This document shows, piece by piece, positions 33,461 to 43,351 of a stretch of DNA of 64,000 nucleotides. Below the pieces are notes generated by a model. It did not search any database, was not told the origin of the DNA, and worked only from the letters and a program-made list of their open reading frames with translations. Location: assembly GCA_963920575.1 (NCBI GenBank), contig OY986968.1, forward strand, positions 8,859,485 to 8,923,484, written 5' to 3'. The first letter of the stretch is position 1. Each line of letters starts with the position of its first letter. The stretch is from Narthecium ossifragum. Its lineage: Eukaryota; Streptophyta; Magnoliopsida; Dioscoreales; Nartheciaceae. The position numbers and the translations under genes were made by a program.

Positions 33461-34707
33461 TGTGGGCCCTTGAACATGGTTTTCTTGCTTTTCTTGGATG
33501 GATTCGTTTTGTGATTAACATCTAAACATGTTGGGAAGTATGTATGTGATTTTTCTAGGGTTTTCAAAAGATTTCCATCGGGTTTGAGGATCGATTCGAG
33601 TAATTTCCCTTTTTGGGCAAATCTATGGTTTCGCTTGCATTTAATACATGTTTGATTGTAGTTAAATGCTTAGTTGTTTGCCTAATCATTAACTAGCTAT
33701 GAGTGCTAGCTAATGAGGAATTGTGGAACCTTAGCCTCTTGCCGGCGAGTGCCGAGGGCTATTGTATATCTGTGGAACTTATAACTGATGATGTGGCATG
33801 TAGAGATATCTAGGATAGATGTTTGCCTAAGCTCATGCATTGTGTGCATTAGAGGCATTTGAGGATAGGCGGGCGATGGTTTGGGTCGCCGATCCGAGGC
33901 TCTCGGGTAGCTCGGATCTAGCCTTAGGACTGTGGATGGGTAGTCAGGTTTAGGGTATGATTGTTTAATCAGAATCTCATGTCCTTTGAGGATTTGCGAT
34001 AGTTGACTCTGATCAGTGTTTGAGGTTTAGAGGTCGTCTTGTCTTCCAAGGCCAAGTGCTAAGGATGGATGTTGATGCGTTCCCGACGTGTTTCCCCAAG
34101 GCTTGGTATTCCAACTTGGGTAAGGGTGATCCTGCATGTTACTTTTCCTTGGCCTCCTAGTAACATGTTCAGGAGAGAGGTTTCATGACAGGATCCCTTG
34201 GGACATCAACAGGGTTGTGGGACCCATGGCATCGGTTAGACTTGAGCGGGAAGACAACACTGTTGTTGTTTTCCTCCTTTTAGTGTGTCGTAGAGTAGAA
34301 CCCTACTGAGCTTATCGCTCACTCCTACCCGGGCTGTGTTTGCAGGTGCAGCCGGCAGTTCTTCTTCAGTGGAGCCGGCCGGATCGGCCTTTGGCAGCGC
34401 GAGTACATCCAGAGGCGCTTGAGGTTGCTGGAGGATTATCTATTGTACCTTTTTGATATATATGTTGTAAACATTTTGAGGATTTTGGGATCATGTATTA
34501 TATCCTTACCTTAGAAGTATTAGAATGGAATTTTGTAACTGTACAACTTGATGTTATATGAATTGAATATCTATTTACGTCTGGATTATAATTTGTTTAA
34601 ATTATCCGTCTTTCCGCATTCGTAACGCGCCAATTGAAGATGAATAGTGATAGGAACCCTCACGCCCCGTCCTGGATGGGTTTTCTGGGTCGGGGTGTGA
34701 CAGGCAT

Positions 34708-35246
34708 AATAACATCATCATGACTCACAGGAGGTATCCAATCATGCATGCATTCATCAATACCATTATCATCAAGAAACACTAGAGGGACCGATTCATC
34801 CACATCAAAAGGTAGAATATTATCCACAATATCACGAACCGATAATACCTCAAAAGGAATATCAACATTGCTTGCATCATAAATATTGGTAAAATGAGCA
34901 TCACAAGCCTTGTCATTAGAACTAAGAAGCACCGGCTCATTTCCACAATCATCAACCTCATCATAATATGAATGCATCAAAGAAGCTAGTTGTCCAATTC
35001 GGGCTTCTATATTAGCTATTAATTGTGAATGAGAATGTACAATTGATGTTAGTGCCTCAAAAGTCTCTAAATCGTTAAGAATCCATTCATCTAAAGCTGG
35101 ATCTACTTGTGCTTGTAGTTCAAAGGAATGGATAGGCTCATTCCAATATTGGGGTGGTGGGTATTGTGTTTTAGGAAGATAAGATGGTTCAAAACTGGTT
35201 GAACATTATGAGGATAGTGACCTTGGAATTGCCAATAAGGGTATGG
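34708..35246 (-). pseudogene. Element C gag-like tail joined to acidic protein, N-terminal part
   Basis: Reading from element G's border leftward: an aromatic Pro/Gln-rich segment (HPYPYWQFQGHYPHN), a frameshift at about 35190, then QYPPPQYWNEPIHSFELQAQ and a coiled-coil-like segment ending EARIGQLASLM. Such tails occur at the C-terminus of Athila gag before protease. The frame then runs into the acidic region (VPLVFLDDNGIDECMHDW) that continues after the solo LTR. The gag core and zinc knuckle are missing because G's insertion and later recombination removed them. Confidence 0.6.
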
Positions 35247-35251
35247 ATGAT

Positions 35252-36757
35252 TGATGAATAAATTTTATATCTCGCAAGTATACGAATCGGTGTGATTAGT
35301 ATAGCAGCAAGATGAGTATCGTACCCACGGAGATTTGCAGAGATTATTAGAGTAAAACGCTAAAGAACATAGAAGAAAGAAAATAAGGAAGGAAAAGTAA
35401 GAAATATGAAGTATTGAAAATAGAAGATCTAATAATGAAATAAGAAAATGATGGAAATATGATGGATGAATACTCAGGTTCCGATTTCACCATAACATCC
35501 TCATTCTATGCATTGAATCAACGAAATCTCAATTAAATACCAAGGGCTCGTTCTTCCGGTATGATGATCTACTCGATCGCGGTTTTCACCAAGTACCCTC
35601 AATTAACCCTAGCTAATGAACCCATAACTAAGTGTTAATCAAGATTCCATTGAGCTCTGAAGAATAATTATGAACCAAGAATTGTCTTAGCTTGAACCTG
35701 GCTTTGACATAAACTCATTCATTCATAGATCCTGCAAGATTAGGGAATGAAGCCTCGTCCAATCTCACATAAAAGAATCTACAGTACTTCTAGTAGCCAA
35801 GTAAAAGCATAAAGATCACAATTATAATAATGAATGCAACAAGGAATATAAATTGATTAAAACATTAATTCAATAACATAGTATAATTCAGTTAGGACTA
35901 CATCGGTTCCTTAGCAAAGGGATTAGCTACTCATGTTCATCATAAAAACAACCAAGATATTCATAAGAAAGATAAGAAAGAAAAACCCTAGATCTTCGTG
36001 CGATCTTGTCACCTCTTTCCGGCCTTCAAAACTCCTCCAATAGAGCTGGCCGACCCCCACTCGTATGTCTTGGACGACTTCCTTAAATATGGGTAAGAAA
36101 CCCTAACTTTACTTCAGCCTTTGGATTAAATCTGGTCCGTTCATTTTCAGGTCGTCCGACAAAAGATCGATCTTCTTAAGAATAAAGATCGATCTTCTTT
36201 CTACTCTCAATTTTCGTAAGCTGGTTCGTCCCGACTAAGATCAATCTTCTTTGTAAAAGGATCGATCTTCTTTCTCCGTATACTGGGTCACTTCCAGATC
36301 GCCTAGGTTCAGATCGATCTTTTATTGGGAAAGGATCGATCTTCTTATAATCGGTCCTCTGTCAGCGTCTGAGCACAAAAAGAGATGGATCTTCTTCGGC
36401 ATCAGATCGATCGTCTTCTTCCGTAGCTGCTTGCTCCTGCTCCTCTCGTACTAAAAATCAGATATCTTCCTCTAGCAAAGTCCAAATCACGAACCGTAAA
36501 ATTCTTCATAAACTATACTTCAAGAGGTTTCCAACCATATATAGAATATTATCTGGTTCATTCTGAGAAGGTACAGATATGATGTTGGATATGACATATC
36601 TTTGCTTCTTTAGCTCCATTTTCCTTCATATTCCAAATAACTTTGTGAAGCAACATATAAGTATAAAAATAGTACTAAAGAGACTAATTAAGGAAGAAAA
36701 ATCCAGTAATTAAACTATTTATAAGGCTATTCATAGTGCACTTTCATACAATCATCA
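35252..36757 (-). repeat. 3' LTR of element G, family beta
   Basis: 1506 bp, TGATGAATAAATTT to CATACAATCATCA (TGAT/ATCA ends). The other copy at 40337 agrees closely over 1.3 kb. Confidence 0.92.
36165..36415. repeat. Paired GATCGATCTTCTT motifs in beta LTR
   Basis: Four pairs such as AAGATCGATCTTCTT, about 22-30 bp apart, repeated in the other LTR copy at about 41255-41515. In the LTR's orientation they lie upstream of an ATATTTAAGG TATA-like box at about 36080-36092. Confidence 0.85.
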
Positions 36758-36770
36758 CACCCCCCAACCA
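36758..36770 (-). promoter_or_regulatory. Polypurine tract of element G
   Basis: Minus strand TGGTTGGGGGGTG directly next to the 3' LTR, identical in core to that of element B. Confidence 0.85.
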
Positions 36771-37908
36771 GCTTATTGCTAGTCTCTAGCAATTTTAAGC
36801 GCACAAAATTATAATTAAGCACACCATTGGTCCGAGGTTGTAGACATGCATAATAAGAGTTCTATCTTGTCAAGTCAATAGTGTTCTATATAGTACATAG
36901 CACGAAAATATCCTATACTCATACACATACTACCAACACATGAGATTAACTTCTACACTTCAAACATGCTAATCACCATTCAGATGAACACATGTGACGT
37001 GATAAATAAAGGTTACATACAGAAGCAACTTCTACCCACCATTAGTCTAAACATACCACCATCTTCCAGTCTAAACTCACCACCATCTTCCAGACCAATC
37101 ATTATGCGAGCACTCCCCTCTTCCTGAGTCGCTGAGACCCGGTTACTTAGCAAAACACTTAATAGGTTTTTTTTTAGCTATCAGTGGTTCTACCTTTTTA
37201 CGTGAGCTCCCCGCTCCCTGAGGCAAGAACACTCGGTTACTCAGTAAATCACTTAATGGTCGCTTAGGCACAGCTTGTTCAAGCTCCAGAATCTCTTTTT
37301 TTTCTGCATGCACTACTCAACATACTAGCTAAAGTTGAAATCATGGTCCAGATTAACCATAGCATGCTCATTCCTCTGGTGACTATAATTGTCACAGCAC
37401 ATAAAGTGTTTGTGTGTGAATCAAATGATGTTCTACTTTGAGGTTATCAAATATGAACTCAATATATAAGTCAATCCATGTGAAAGCAACATGTATAATA
37501 AGCATAAATATTTTAGCTCATTTACGATTTAACACTATTAAACCCACAAGGTACCATGAATAAGGTCATGAATGTCTACACCCCCCAACCTGAAATCAAC
37601 ATTGTCCTCAATGTGTGCATCCTAAGCAATAACATATGTAGGAGGTGGCTATCCAAAAATAAATTCCATGTAAAGGAGATACAAGATAGTTTAAATAAGA
37701 AAGAGGCCACCTGATAGAATAAGCAAACATCTCCTCAATGATCCTCAGGGTGGTTGAAAACCTAAAAGAAAACCAAAAGATAAAACATAAAACTAAACAC
37801 TAAAACTTAAAAACAGGTTACCTTGGTGGATTGCCTCCCACCCAACGCTTTATTTAACGTCTAGGCAAAACTTACTGCAAAGCCTAAGGTTCAACCAGGT
37901 TTGTATGG
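36771..37908 (-). other. Element G 3' untranslated region
   Basis: No gene. Inverted counterpart of element B 23066-24363, with a second polypurine stretch (CACCCCCCAACCTG at about 37580), two CCGGTTACT/TCGGTTACT boxes (about 37139 and 37242), and the post-pol block at 37830-37862. Confidence 0.7.
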
Positions 37909-38340
37909 CTATAATGCTTTAAGGGGTGCCAAGACCTCCTTTGCTCTCTCATAACTGTGCAAGTTATCCTCCACCATCGTCAAGACCGCTTCCAATGTAG
38001 TCTTCACTAGCTCCTGCCTGAAATTAGAGAACACTAATGAATTTACAACATTTATTGAAAAGCAATCAAAAGAGTTTGAAGGACAAGACATAGACTCAAA
38101 CACTTCAAATTCAATAGTTTTACCTAAAACTATCTTGCTAAGCTTACCATTCTTCACATTAGTCATAGTCTCAGCAGTAGCCATGAATGGACGTCCCAGT
38201 AAAATAGGTAAATTTCTATGATTCAACGGTGCACCATCCATATCCAATATCACAAAATCAGCAGGGATAATTAACTTATCAACTTGTACTAAGATGTCTT
38301 CTACAATGCCTAATGGATACTTAATTGAACGATCTGCAAG
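37909..38340 (-). pseudogene. Element G protease, C-terminal part beyond the shared stop
   Basis: After a TAA at 38341-38343 the frame continues LADRSIKYPL, then LGRPFMATAETMTNVKNG and a helical tail ERAKEVLAPLKAL, ending near the same residue as element B. The tail is followed directly by untranslated sequence: nothing of RT is present. Confidence 0.88.
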
Positions 38341-40287
38341 TTATAGAGACATAGTAGTGGAATTTAATTCACCCACACCTAACTGACGGAAAACAGAGTA
38401 AGGCATCAAATTAACACTGACTCTTAAATTAAGCATTGCCTCCCCTATTTTTGTATCACCAACAATAATACTAATGTTAAAACTCCCTGGATCCTTAAGC
38501 TTGGGTGGAAGCTTCCTTTGTAGCACCGCGCTTGCCGTTTCTGAAATCATCACCTTTTCATGAAGTTCATACTTACGTTTATAAGTACAGAGTTCCTTGA
38601 AATACTTTGGAAAGGCTGGCTTTTTCCTAATCACATCAAGCAATGGTAAGTTCACATTAACCGTAGATAGAAAATCATAAATTTCAGAATATGACTTATC
38701 CATTTTGGCTTTCTTCAGATAGCCTGGAAAAGGAACTGGTGGCACATATGGTGGAGGATTGCTGTAATGAATCTCAGGATCTGAAATTCCTCTCTTCTCA
38801 TTCTTAGAAACAGATGTGGCCTTCGGTGGCCTTTTTGAGGGCTCCTCCCACTCGACTTCCTCAACTTTTTCATCACTATAGTCATCAGTAACTTTAGCAT
38901 TAATCTTATTCTCAATTATTTTACCTGAACGAAGAACAGTAACCATATTGGCTTGCTCAGGTTGGCTTGGAAATATGCCTGCAACATGGGCTCGAACAGC
39001 ATCTGCAATCTGTCCTACTTGAACTTCCAACTTCCCAGTGGAAGCTGCCATATTCTTCAGTGCAGCTTCATGTTGAACAATTGTCGAATCTTGTCGTTCC
39101 ATATTTGAGTCTATTTTCTGCATAAAAGCTAACATAGTCGCTTCCAAATACGACTTCACAGATGGGTTAGACTGATTAACAGTAGGCATACTAGCATTAG
39201 CAATATTTTTCCATAAAAAATTCGGATGCTCCCTCCAACCAGGATTGTAAGTATTTGCATAAGGATCAAATCTAGGTCTCGAATTATAAGCATTCATTAA
39301 ATTTGTTTGTTCTTGCACATATTCAGGAAATTCATTACCAGAAGGACATGAATCAAATCTATGACCAACAATATTGCAAATTGAACAAACCTCAACCGGC
39401 TTTGCTTGTGTGGACATCATCACGTCCATCTTCTTGTTGAGGGCTGTGATCTGCATTGCCATGTCGTCGTTCTGCTTAAGCTCATAGATGCCTCTCGCCA
39501 TATTCCTCATATCTCTCTGCTGCGACTTGAATCCTAACATCTCATAAATTTCATATGCCTCTGGTGGTGTCTTTTTGAACATCGCTCCACCTGCTGCATT
39601 ATCTGCCATAGTCTGACAAGAAAGATTGAGTCCATCATAAAAATATTGCACCTGATTTTCTAAAGAGTTGTTATGATGGGGACATTGCATCAAAAGCATT
39701 TTAAATCTATCCCATGCTTGATGGAACGGTTCTCCATCAGCTTGCTGAAATTTTGGAATTTGCCTCCTCAAGTTGGTAGTCATGACATGGGAATAAAATT
39801 TGCTCATAAACTTGTTATAAATTGAATCCCAATTAGTGAGTGATACAGGAGGCAATGACATCAGCCATCTCTTAGCTTTATCCTTCCGGGTATAAGGAAA
39901 ACGTCGCATCCTCAGTTGATCTTCAGTAATGCCACTTAGAGAAAAAGTCTGAATAGTAGCATTATAATCTTTCATAAAAGTCAGTGCATCTTCAGTAGGT
40001 AAACCATGAAATTCAGAAAGCATAGAAAAATGTAGATTTTTAAGTTCATAATTCATAGCCTCTGTGGGTAACGCGATGCATGAAAGTGAGGTAGAAATGG
40101 TAGGCCTCGTGTACTCCTCCAAAGGACGTACATTGTTATTAAGGTCCATCTCCTCTCGTTCTTCTTGTTGAACTCCTATATCTGATGTGGACATGCTGTC
40201 TTTGTTAGATCCTTTCTTACTCCCAATTTCATCTACGTTATCGTTCACGGGCAACAACTTTTCTTTCCGTGATCGGCGACCTTGCAT
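38341..40287 (-). CDS. Element G gag with N-terminal half of protease
   Basis: An uninterrupted 648-codon frame starts 26 nt after the PBS (MQGRRSRKEKLLP). The gag core (LRMRRFPYTRKDKAKRWLMS, FYSHVMTTNLRRQIPKFQQA, VQYFYDGLNLSCQT) spans about residues 120-260, and a CCHC zinc knuckle (CSICNIVGHRFDSC) lies at about 308. A helical segment follows (MLAFMQKIDSNMERQDSTIVQHEAALK), then a charged linker and PPKLKDPGSFNISIIVG leading into protease. At the active site Asp is Asn and the Gly is Arg (LNLRVSVNL). The intact gag with dead protease fits a particle protein retained by a trans-mobilised element. Confidence 0.92.
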   Translation of the reverse strand: MQGRRSRKEKLLPVNDNVDEIGSKKGSNKDSMSTSDIGVQQEEREEMDLNNNVRPLEEYTRPTISTSLSCIALPTEAMNYELKNLHFSMLSEFHGLPTEDALTFMKDYNATIQTFSLSGITEDQLRMRRFPYTRKDKAKRWLMSLPPVSLTNWDSIYNKFMSKFYSHVMTTNLRRQIPKFQQADGEPFHQAWDRFKMLLMQCPHHNNSLENQVQYFYDGLNLSCQTMADNAAGGAMFKKTPPEAYEIYEMLGFKSQQRDMRNMARGIYELKQNDDMAMQITALNKKMDVMMSTQAKPVEVCSICNIVGHRFDSCPSGNEFPEYVQEQTNLMNAYNSRPRFDPYANTYNPGWREHPNFLWKNIANASMPTVNQSNPSVKSYLEATMLAFMQKIDSNMERQDSTIVQHEAALKNMAASTGKLEVQVGQIADAVRAHVAGIFPSQPEQANMVTVLRSGKIIENKINAKVTDDYSDEKVEEVEWEEPSKRPPKATSVSKNEKRGISDPEIHYSNPPPYVPPVPFPGYLKKAKMDKSYSEIYDFLSTVNVNLPLLDVIRKKPAFPKYFKELCTYKRKYELHEKVMISETASAVLQRKLPPKLKDPGSFNISIIVGDTKIGEAMLNLRVSVNLMPYSVFRQLGVGELNSTTMSL

Positions 40288-40313
40288 TCACTAAAAATAA
40301 ACTCTAATCAAAT

Positions 40314-40330
40314 CCCCGACAACGGCGCCA
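40314..40330 (-). promoter_or_regulatory. Primer-binding site of element G
   Basis: Minus strand TGGCGCCGTTGTCGGGG, six bases inside the 5' LTR edge; same tRNA type as element A. Confidence 0.88.
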
Positions 40331-40336
40331 AAAACT

Positions 40337-41660
40337 TGATGAATAAATTTTATATCTCGCAAGTATACGAATCGGTGTGATCAATATAGCAGCAAGATAA
40401 GTATCGTATCCAAAGAGATTTGTAGAGATTATTAGAGTAAAACGCTAAAGAACATAGAAGAAAGAAAATAAGGAAGGAAAAGTAAGAAATATGAAATATC
40501 GAAAATAGATGATCTAATAACGAAATAAGAAAACGATGGAAATATGATGGATGAATACTAAGGTATCGATTTCACCATAACATCCTCATGCTATGCATTG
40601 AATCAACGAAATCTCAATTTAATACCAAAGGCTTGTTCTTCCAGTATGATGACCCGTTCGATCACGGTCTTCACCAAGTACCGTCAATTAACCCTAGCTA
40701 ATAAACCCATAACTAAGTGTTAATCAAGAATCCATTAAGCTCTGAAGAACAATTATCAACCAAGAATTGTCTTAGCTTGTACCCGGCTTCGACATAAACT
40801 CATCCATTACTAGATTCTGTAAGATTAGGGAATGAACACTAGCGCAATCTCACATCAAACAATCTACAGTACTTCTAGTGGCCAAGTAAAAGCATGAAGA
40901 TCACAATTATAATAATGAATGCAACAAGGAATATAAATTGATTAAAACATTAATTCAATAACATAGAATGATTCAGTTAGCGCTACATCGGTTCCTTAGC
41001 AAAGGGATTAGCCACTCTTGTTCATCATAAAAACAACCAAGATATTCATAAGAAAGATAAGAAAGAAAAACCCTAGATCTTCGTGCGGTCTTCTCCCCTC
41101 TTTTCGGCCTTCCAAGCTCCTCCAATAGTGATGGTCGACGCCCACTCGTATGTCTTGGACGACTTCCTTAAATATGGATAAGAAACCATAACTTTACTTC
41201 AGCCTTTGGATTAAATCTGGTCGGTTCATTTTCAGGTCGTCCGACAACATATCAATCTTCTTAAGAATAAAGATCGATCTTCTTTCTACTCTCAATTTTC
41301 GTAAGCTGGTTCGCCTCGACTAAGATCGATCTTCTTTGTAAAAGGATCGATCTTCTTTCTTCGTAGACTGGGTCACGTCCAGATCGCCCAGGTTCAGATC
41401 AATCATTTTTTGGGAAAGGATCGATCTTCTTATAATTGGTCCTCTGTCAACTCTCTGTTAGCGTCTGAGCACAAAAGAGATCGATCTTCTTTGGCATCAG
41501 ATCGATCTTCTTCTTCCGTAGATGCTTGCTCCTGCACCTCTCGTACTAAAAATAACATATCTTCCTCTAGGAAAGTCCAAATGACGAACCATAAAATTCT
41601 CCAGAAACTAGACTTCAAGAGCTTTCCAACAATATATAGACGATTATCTGGTTCATTCTG
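40337..41660 (-). repeat. 5' LTR of element G, truncated
   Basis: It begins TGATGAATAAATTT and matches 35252-36560. Homology stops after ATTATCTGGTTCATTCT; the 3' LTR continues GAGAAGGTACAG, whereas this copy switches to alpha LTR sequence. Confidence 0.9.
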
Positions 41661-42603
41661 GTTCATTATGAAGGTTGATGAAAGTCTTCCGCCATGGATC
41701 TCCTCCAAAAGAATCTCTAAAGAAAAGTCTCAGAGTGGAGAGAAATTGTTCTTCCCCTCCAATAGAGAAGAAGACCCCCAAAAACCCTAAAAGATGCCTA
41801 TTTATAGCCTAGGTATCCCCTTAACTTGGATTAGATCTGGGCCGTTGATTTTCTTCACTGGTAATCAAATGATTGATCCTTCCTCAAGCAAGATCGATCA
41901 TTTGTCTTCAATTGTTAGCTAGGCCCATAGAGGATTGATCATTCCTATAGTAGATGATCGATCCTTTTAAACCTTGCTCTCTGTCAGTGTTGTCCTGCAC
42001 ACAGGATCGATCCTTTGATGGAGTGATGATCGATCCTTTAGATCTGGGCCTTTGATTTTGCTTAACTGATATCAAAGGATCGATCATTCAGGGGTGATGA
42101 TCGATCATTTGAACCCAAAAACTGGTTGTGCCTGAGTATGATCGATCATTCAAAAGGGAATGATCGATCATGCAAAATATATCTCTCTGCTATAGTAGAT
42201 GATCGATCATCTAGGAGAGAATGATTCATCCTTTGTTTCTGCGTTTTTATTCTTTTGCCATTCAGACTGCGCCATTGGTAAAAATGTCATAACGTCTTCT
42301 AGGAAAATCGAAATGATGAACCATAAAATTGTCCCGAAACTAGACTTCAAATGATTTCCAACCATATATGGTACATCATCTGGTTCTTCCTGAGCAGGTA
42401 CAGTTTAATCTTCAAAGCTAATCCATCTTCATTCCTTTGCTCCTAGCAGATTCTTTATTTGTTCGTTTTAGCCCCAAACATGATTTGATCTTCATTGAAG
42501 GCTCTTATACCTGAAATACATCATACACTATCAAAATAGCATTGCTCAGAGACTAATAAGATCTCGTTAAAAGGGTGATTTGTGCACTTTTCACATCTTA
42601 TCA
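41661..42603 (-). repeat. 5' LTR of element C, family alpha, truncated
   Basis: From GAAGGTTGATGAAAGTCTTC onward it matches 28618-29549 of C's 3' LTR and ends TCTTATCA next to the TSD ACCCT. The first half of the LTR (about 1 kb) is absent. TATA at 41798-41807 and GATCGATC pairs at 41868-42235 are kept. Confidence 0.88.
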
Positions 42604-43351
42604 ACCCTCACCCAAGAACAAACGAGAGGAAACAAAGACTGTGGGCTCCTGTCCAAGTACCACCTTGCCAAGTCGTACCATCTCTCACGGGGACAGACAA
42701 GTGAGGGACATCGACATCCATTCTTAGCACTTGGCCTTGGAGACCCACACGACCTGTACACCTCAAATACAATGATATAATGTATATAGTCGACTATAAC
42801 ATTAACCTCAAATCATATCAAACATAATCATTGATGACAATCAGGTCCTAATCCTCGACTACCCAAACCCCGATCCTAGGGCTAGATCCAGGCTACCCGA
42901 GAACTCCGGATCGGCGATCGAACCCATCGCCTACCACCTAGCCACATTGCTTCTAATGCAAACAAATGGATGCAATGCTCATGCGCACATTTAATAGATC
43001 AGGACATGCAACAGTATGTCATACATCATACAGGGCTAGGCATAACCTCAAGCTTGCCAGAGGGTAAAGATAGTAATGGTCCAAAGCAATAAGGATCTAT
43101 CTAGCAAAGCAAATGTAACAAATACCCAACATATTAAAATCCGCCATTACAACAGCGTCCACAGCCGTCAACTGTAATTTGGTACAACGGGGATACAACC
43201 CCGGCCAACACACAATAGTTACAATACACACTAACTATGGCACACCTCGGCCCATTTAATTATCTAAACATCCCAAGGGGCATGACTCCCTTGGTTCAAC
43301 CACAAGCCTCACGTAGAGCTGAGCCACACATAAGGGCTACATATATATATT
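42604..43351 (-). mobile_element. Gamma LTR, right piece
   Basis: It continues 24425-25057 after element C. CTACCCAAACCCCGATCCTA matches CTACCCAACCCCGGTCCTAG in the gamma LTR at about 5715. It ends where the Helitron 3' end begins at 43352; its remaining end was not found. Confidence 0.7.

Larger units (their letters stand above)
32277..34702 (+). mobile_element. Solo LTR, family gamma, in element C's ORF
   Basis: 2426 bp from TGTGAGGGCCC to CGGGGTGTGACA with perfect GGCAT duplications (32272-32276 and 34703-34707). It carries TATATAAG at 32562-32569 and the block GCTCACTCCTACCCGGGCTG..TTTGCAGGTGCAG near 34317-34355. Removing it and one TSD leaves element C's frame open, which fixes the borders. 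Confidence 0.95.
35252..41660 (-). mobile_element. Element G: gag-protease-only LTR retroelement
   Basis: Minus-strand element inserted in element C's gag: 3' LTR 35252-36757, PPT, untranslated region, protease, gag, PBS, and a truncated 5' LTR (40337 to about 41660). The left flank is ATGAT (35247-35251); the right border is lost in a fusion with an alpha LTR. It is the same family as element B. There is no RT, RNase H or integrase between protease and the 3' LTR. The intact long gag and the LTR similarity suggest it is among the younger insertions here. Confidence 0.88.
25058..42603 (-). mobile_element. Element C: nested non-autonomous Athila-like LTR retroelement
   Basis: The outer borders are TAATAGCG (25058, decayed TG) and TCTTATCA (42603) with perfect TSDs ACCCT at 25053-25057 and 42604-42608. 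Read on the minus strand it has a chimeric 5' LTR on the right, a gag-like tail with an acidic repeat protein (31263-35251), a 3' untranslated region, a PPT and the 3' LTR (25058-29549). No protease, RT or integrase belonging to C is present. It is interrupted by solo LTRs at 26092 and 32277 and by element G at 35252. Confidence 0.85.
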
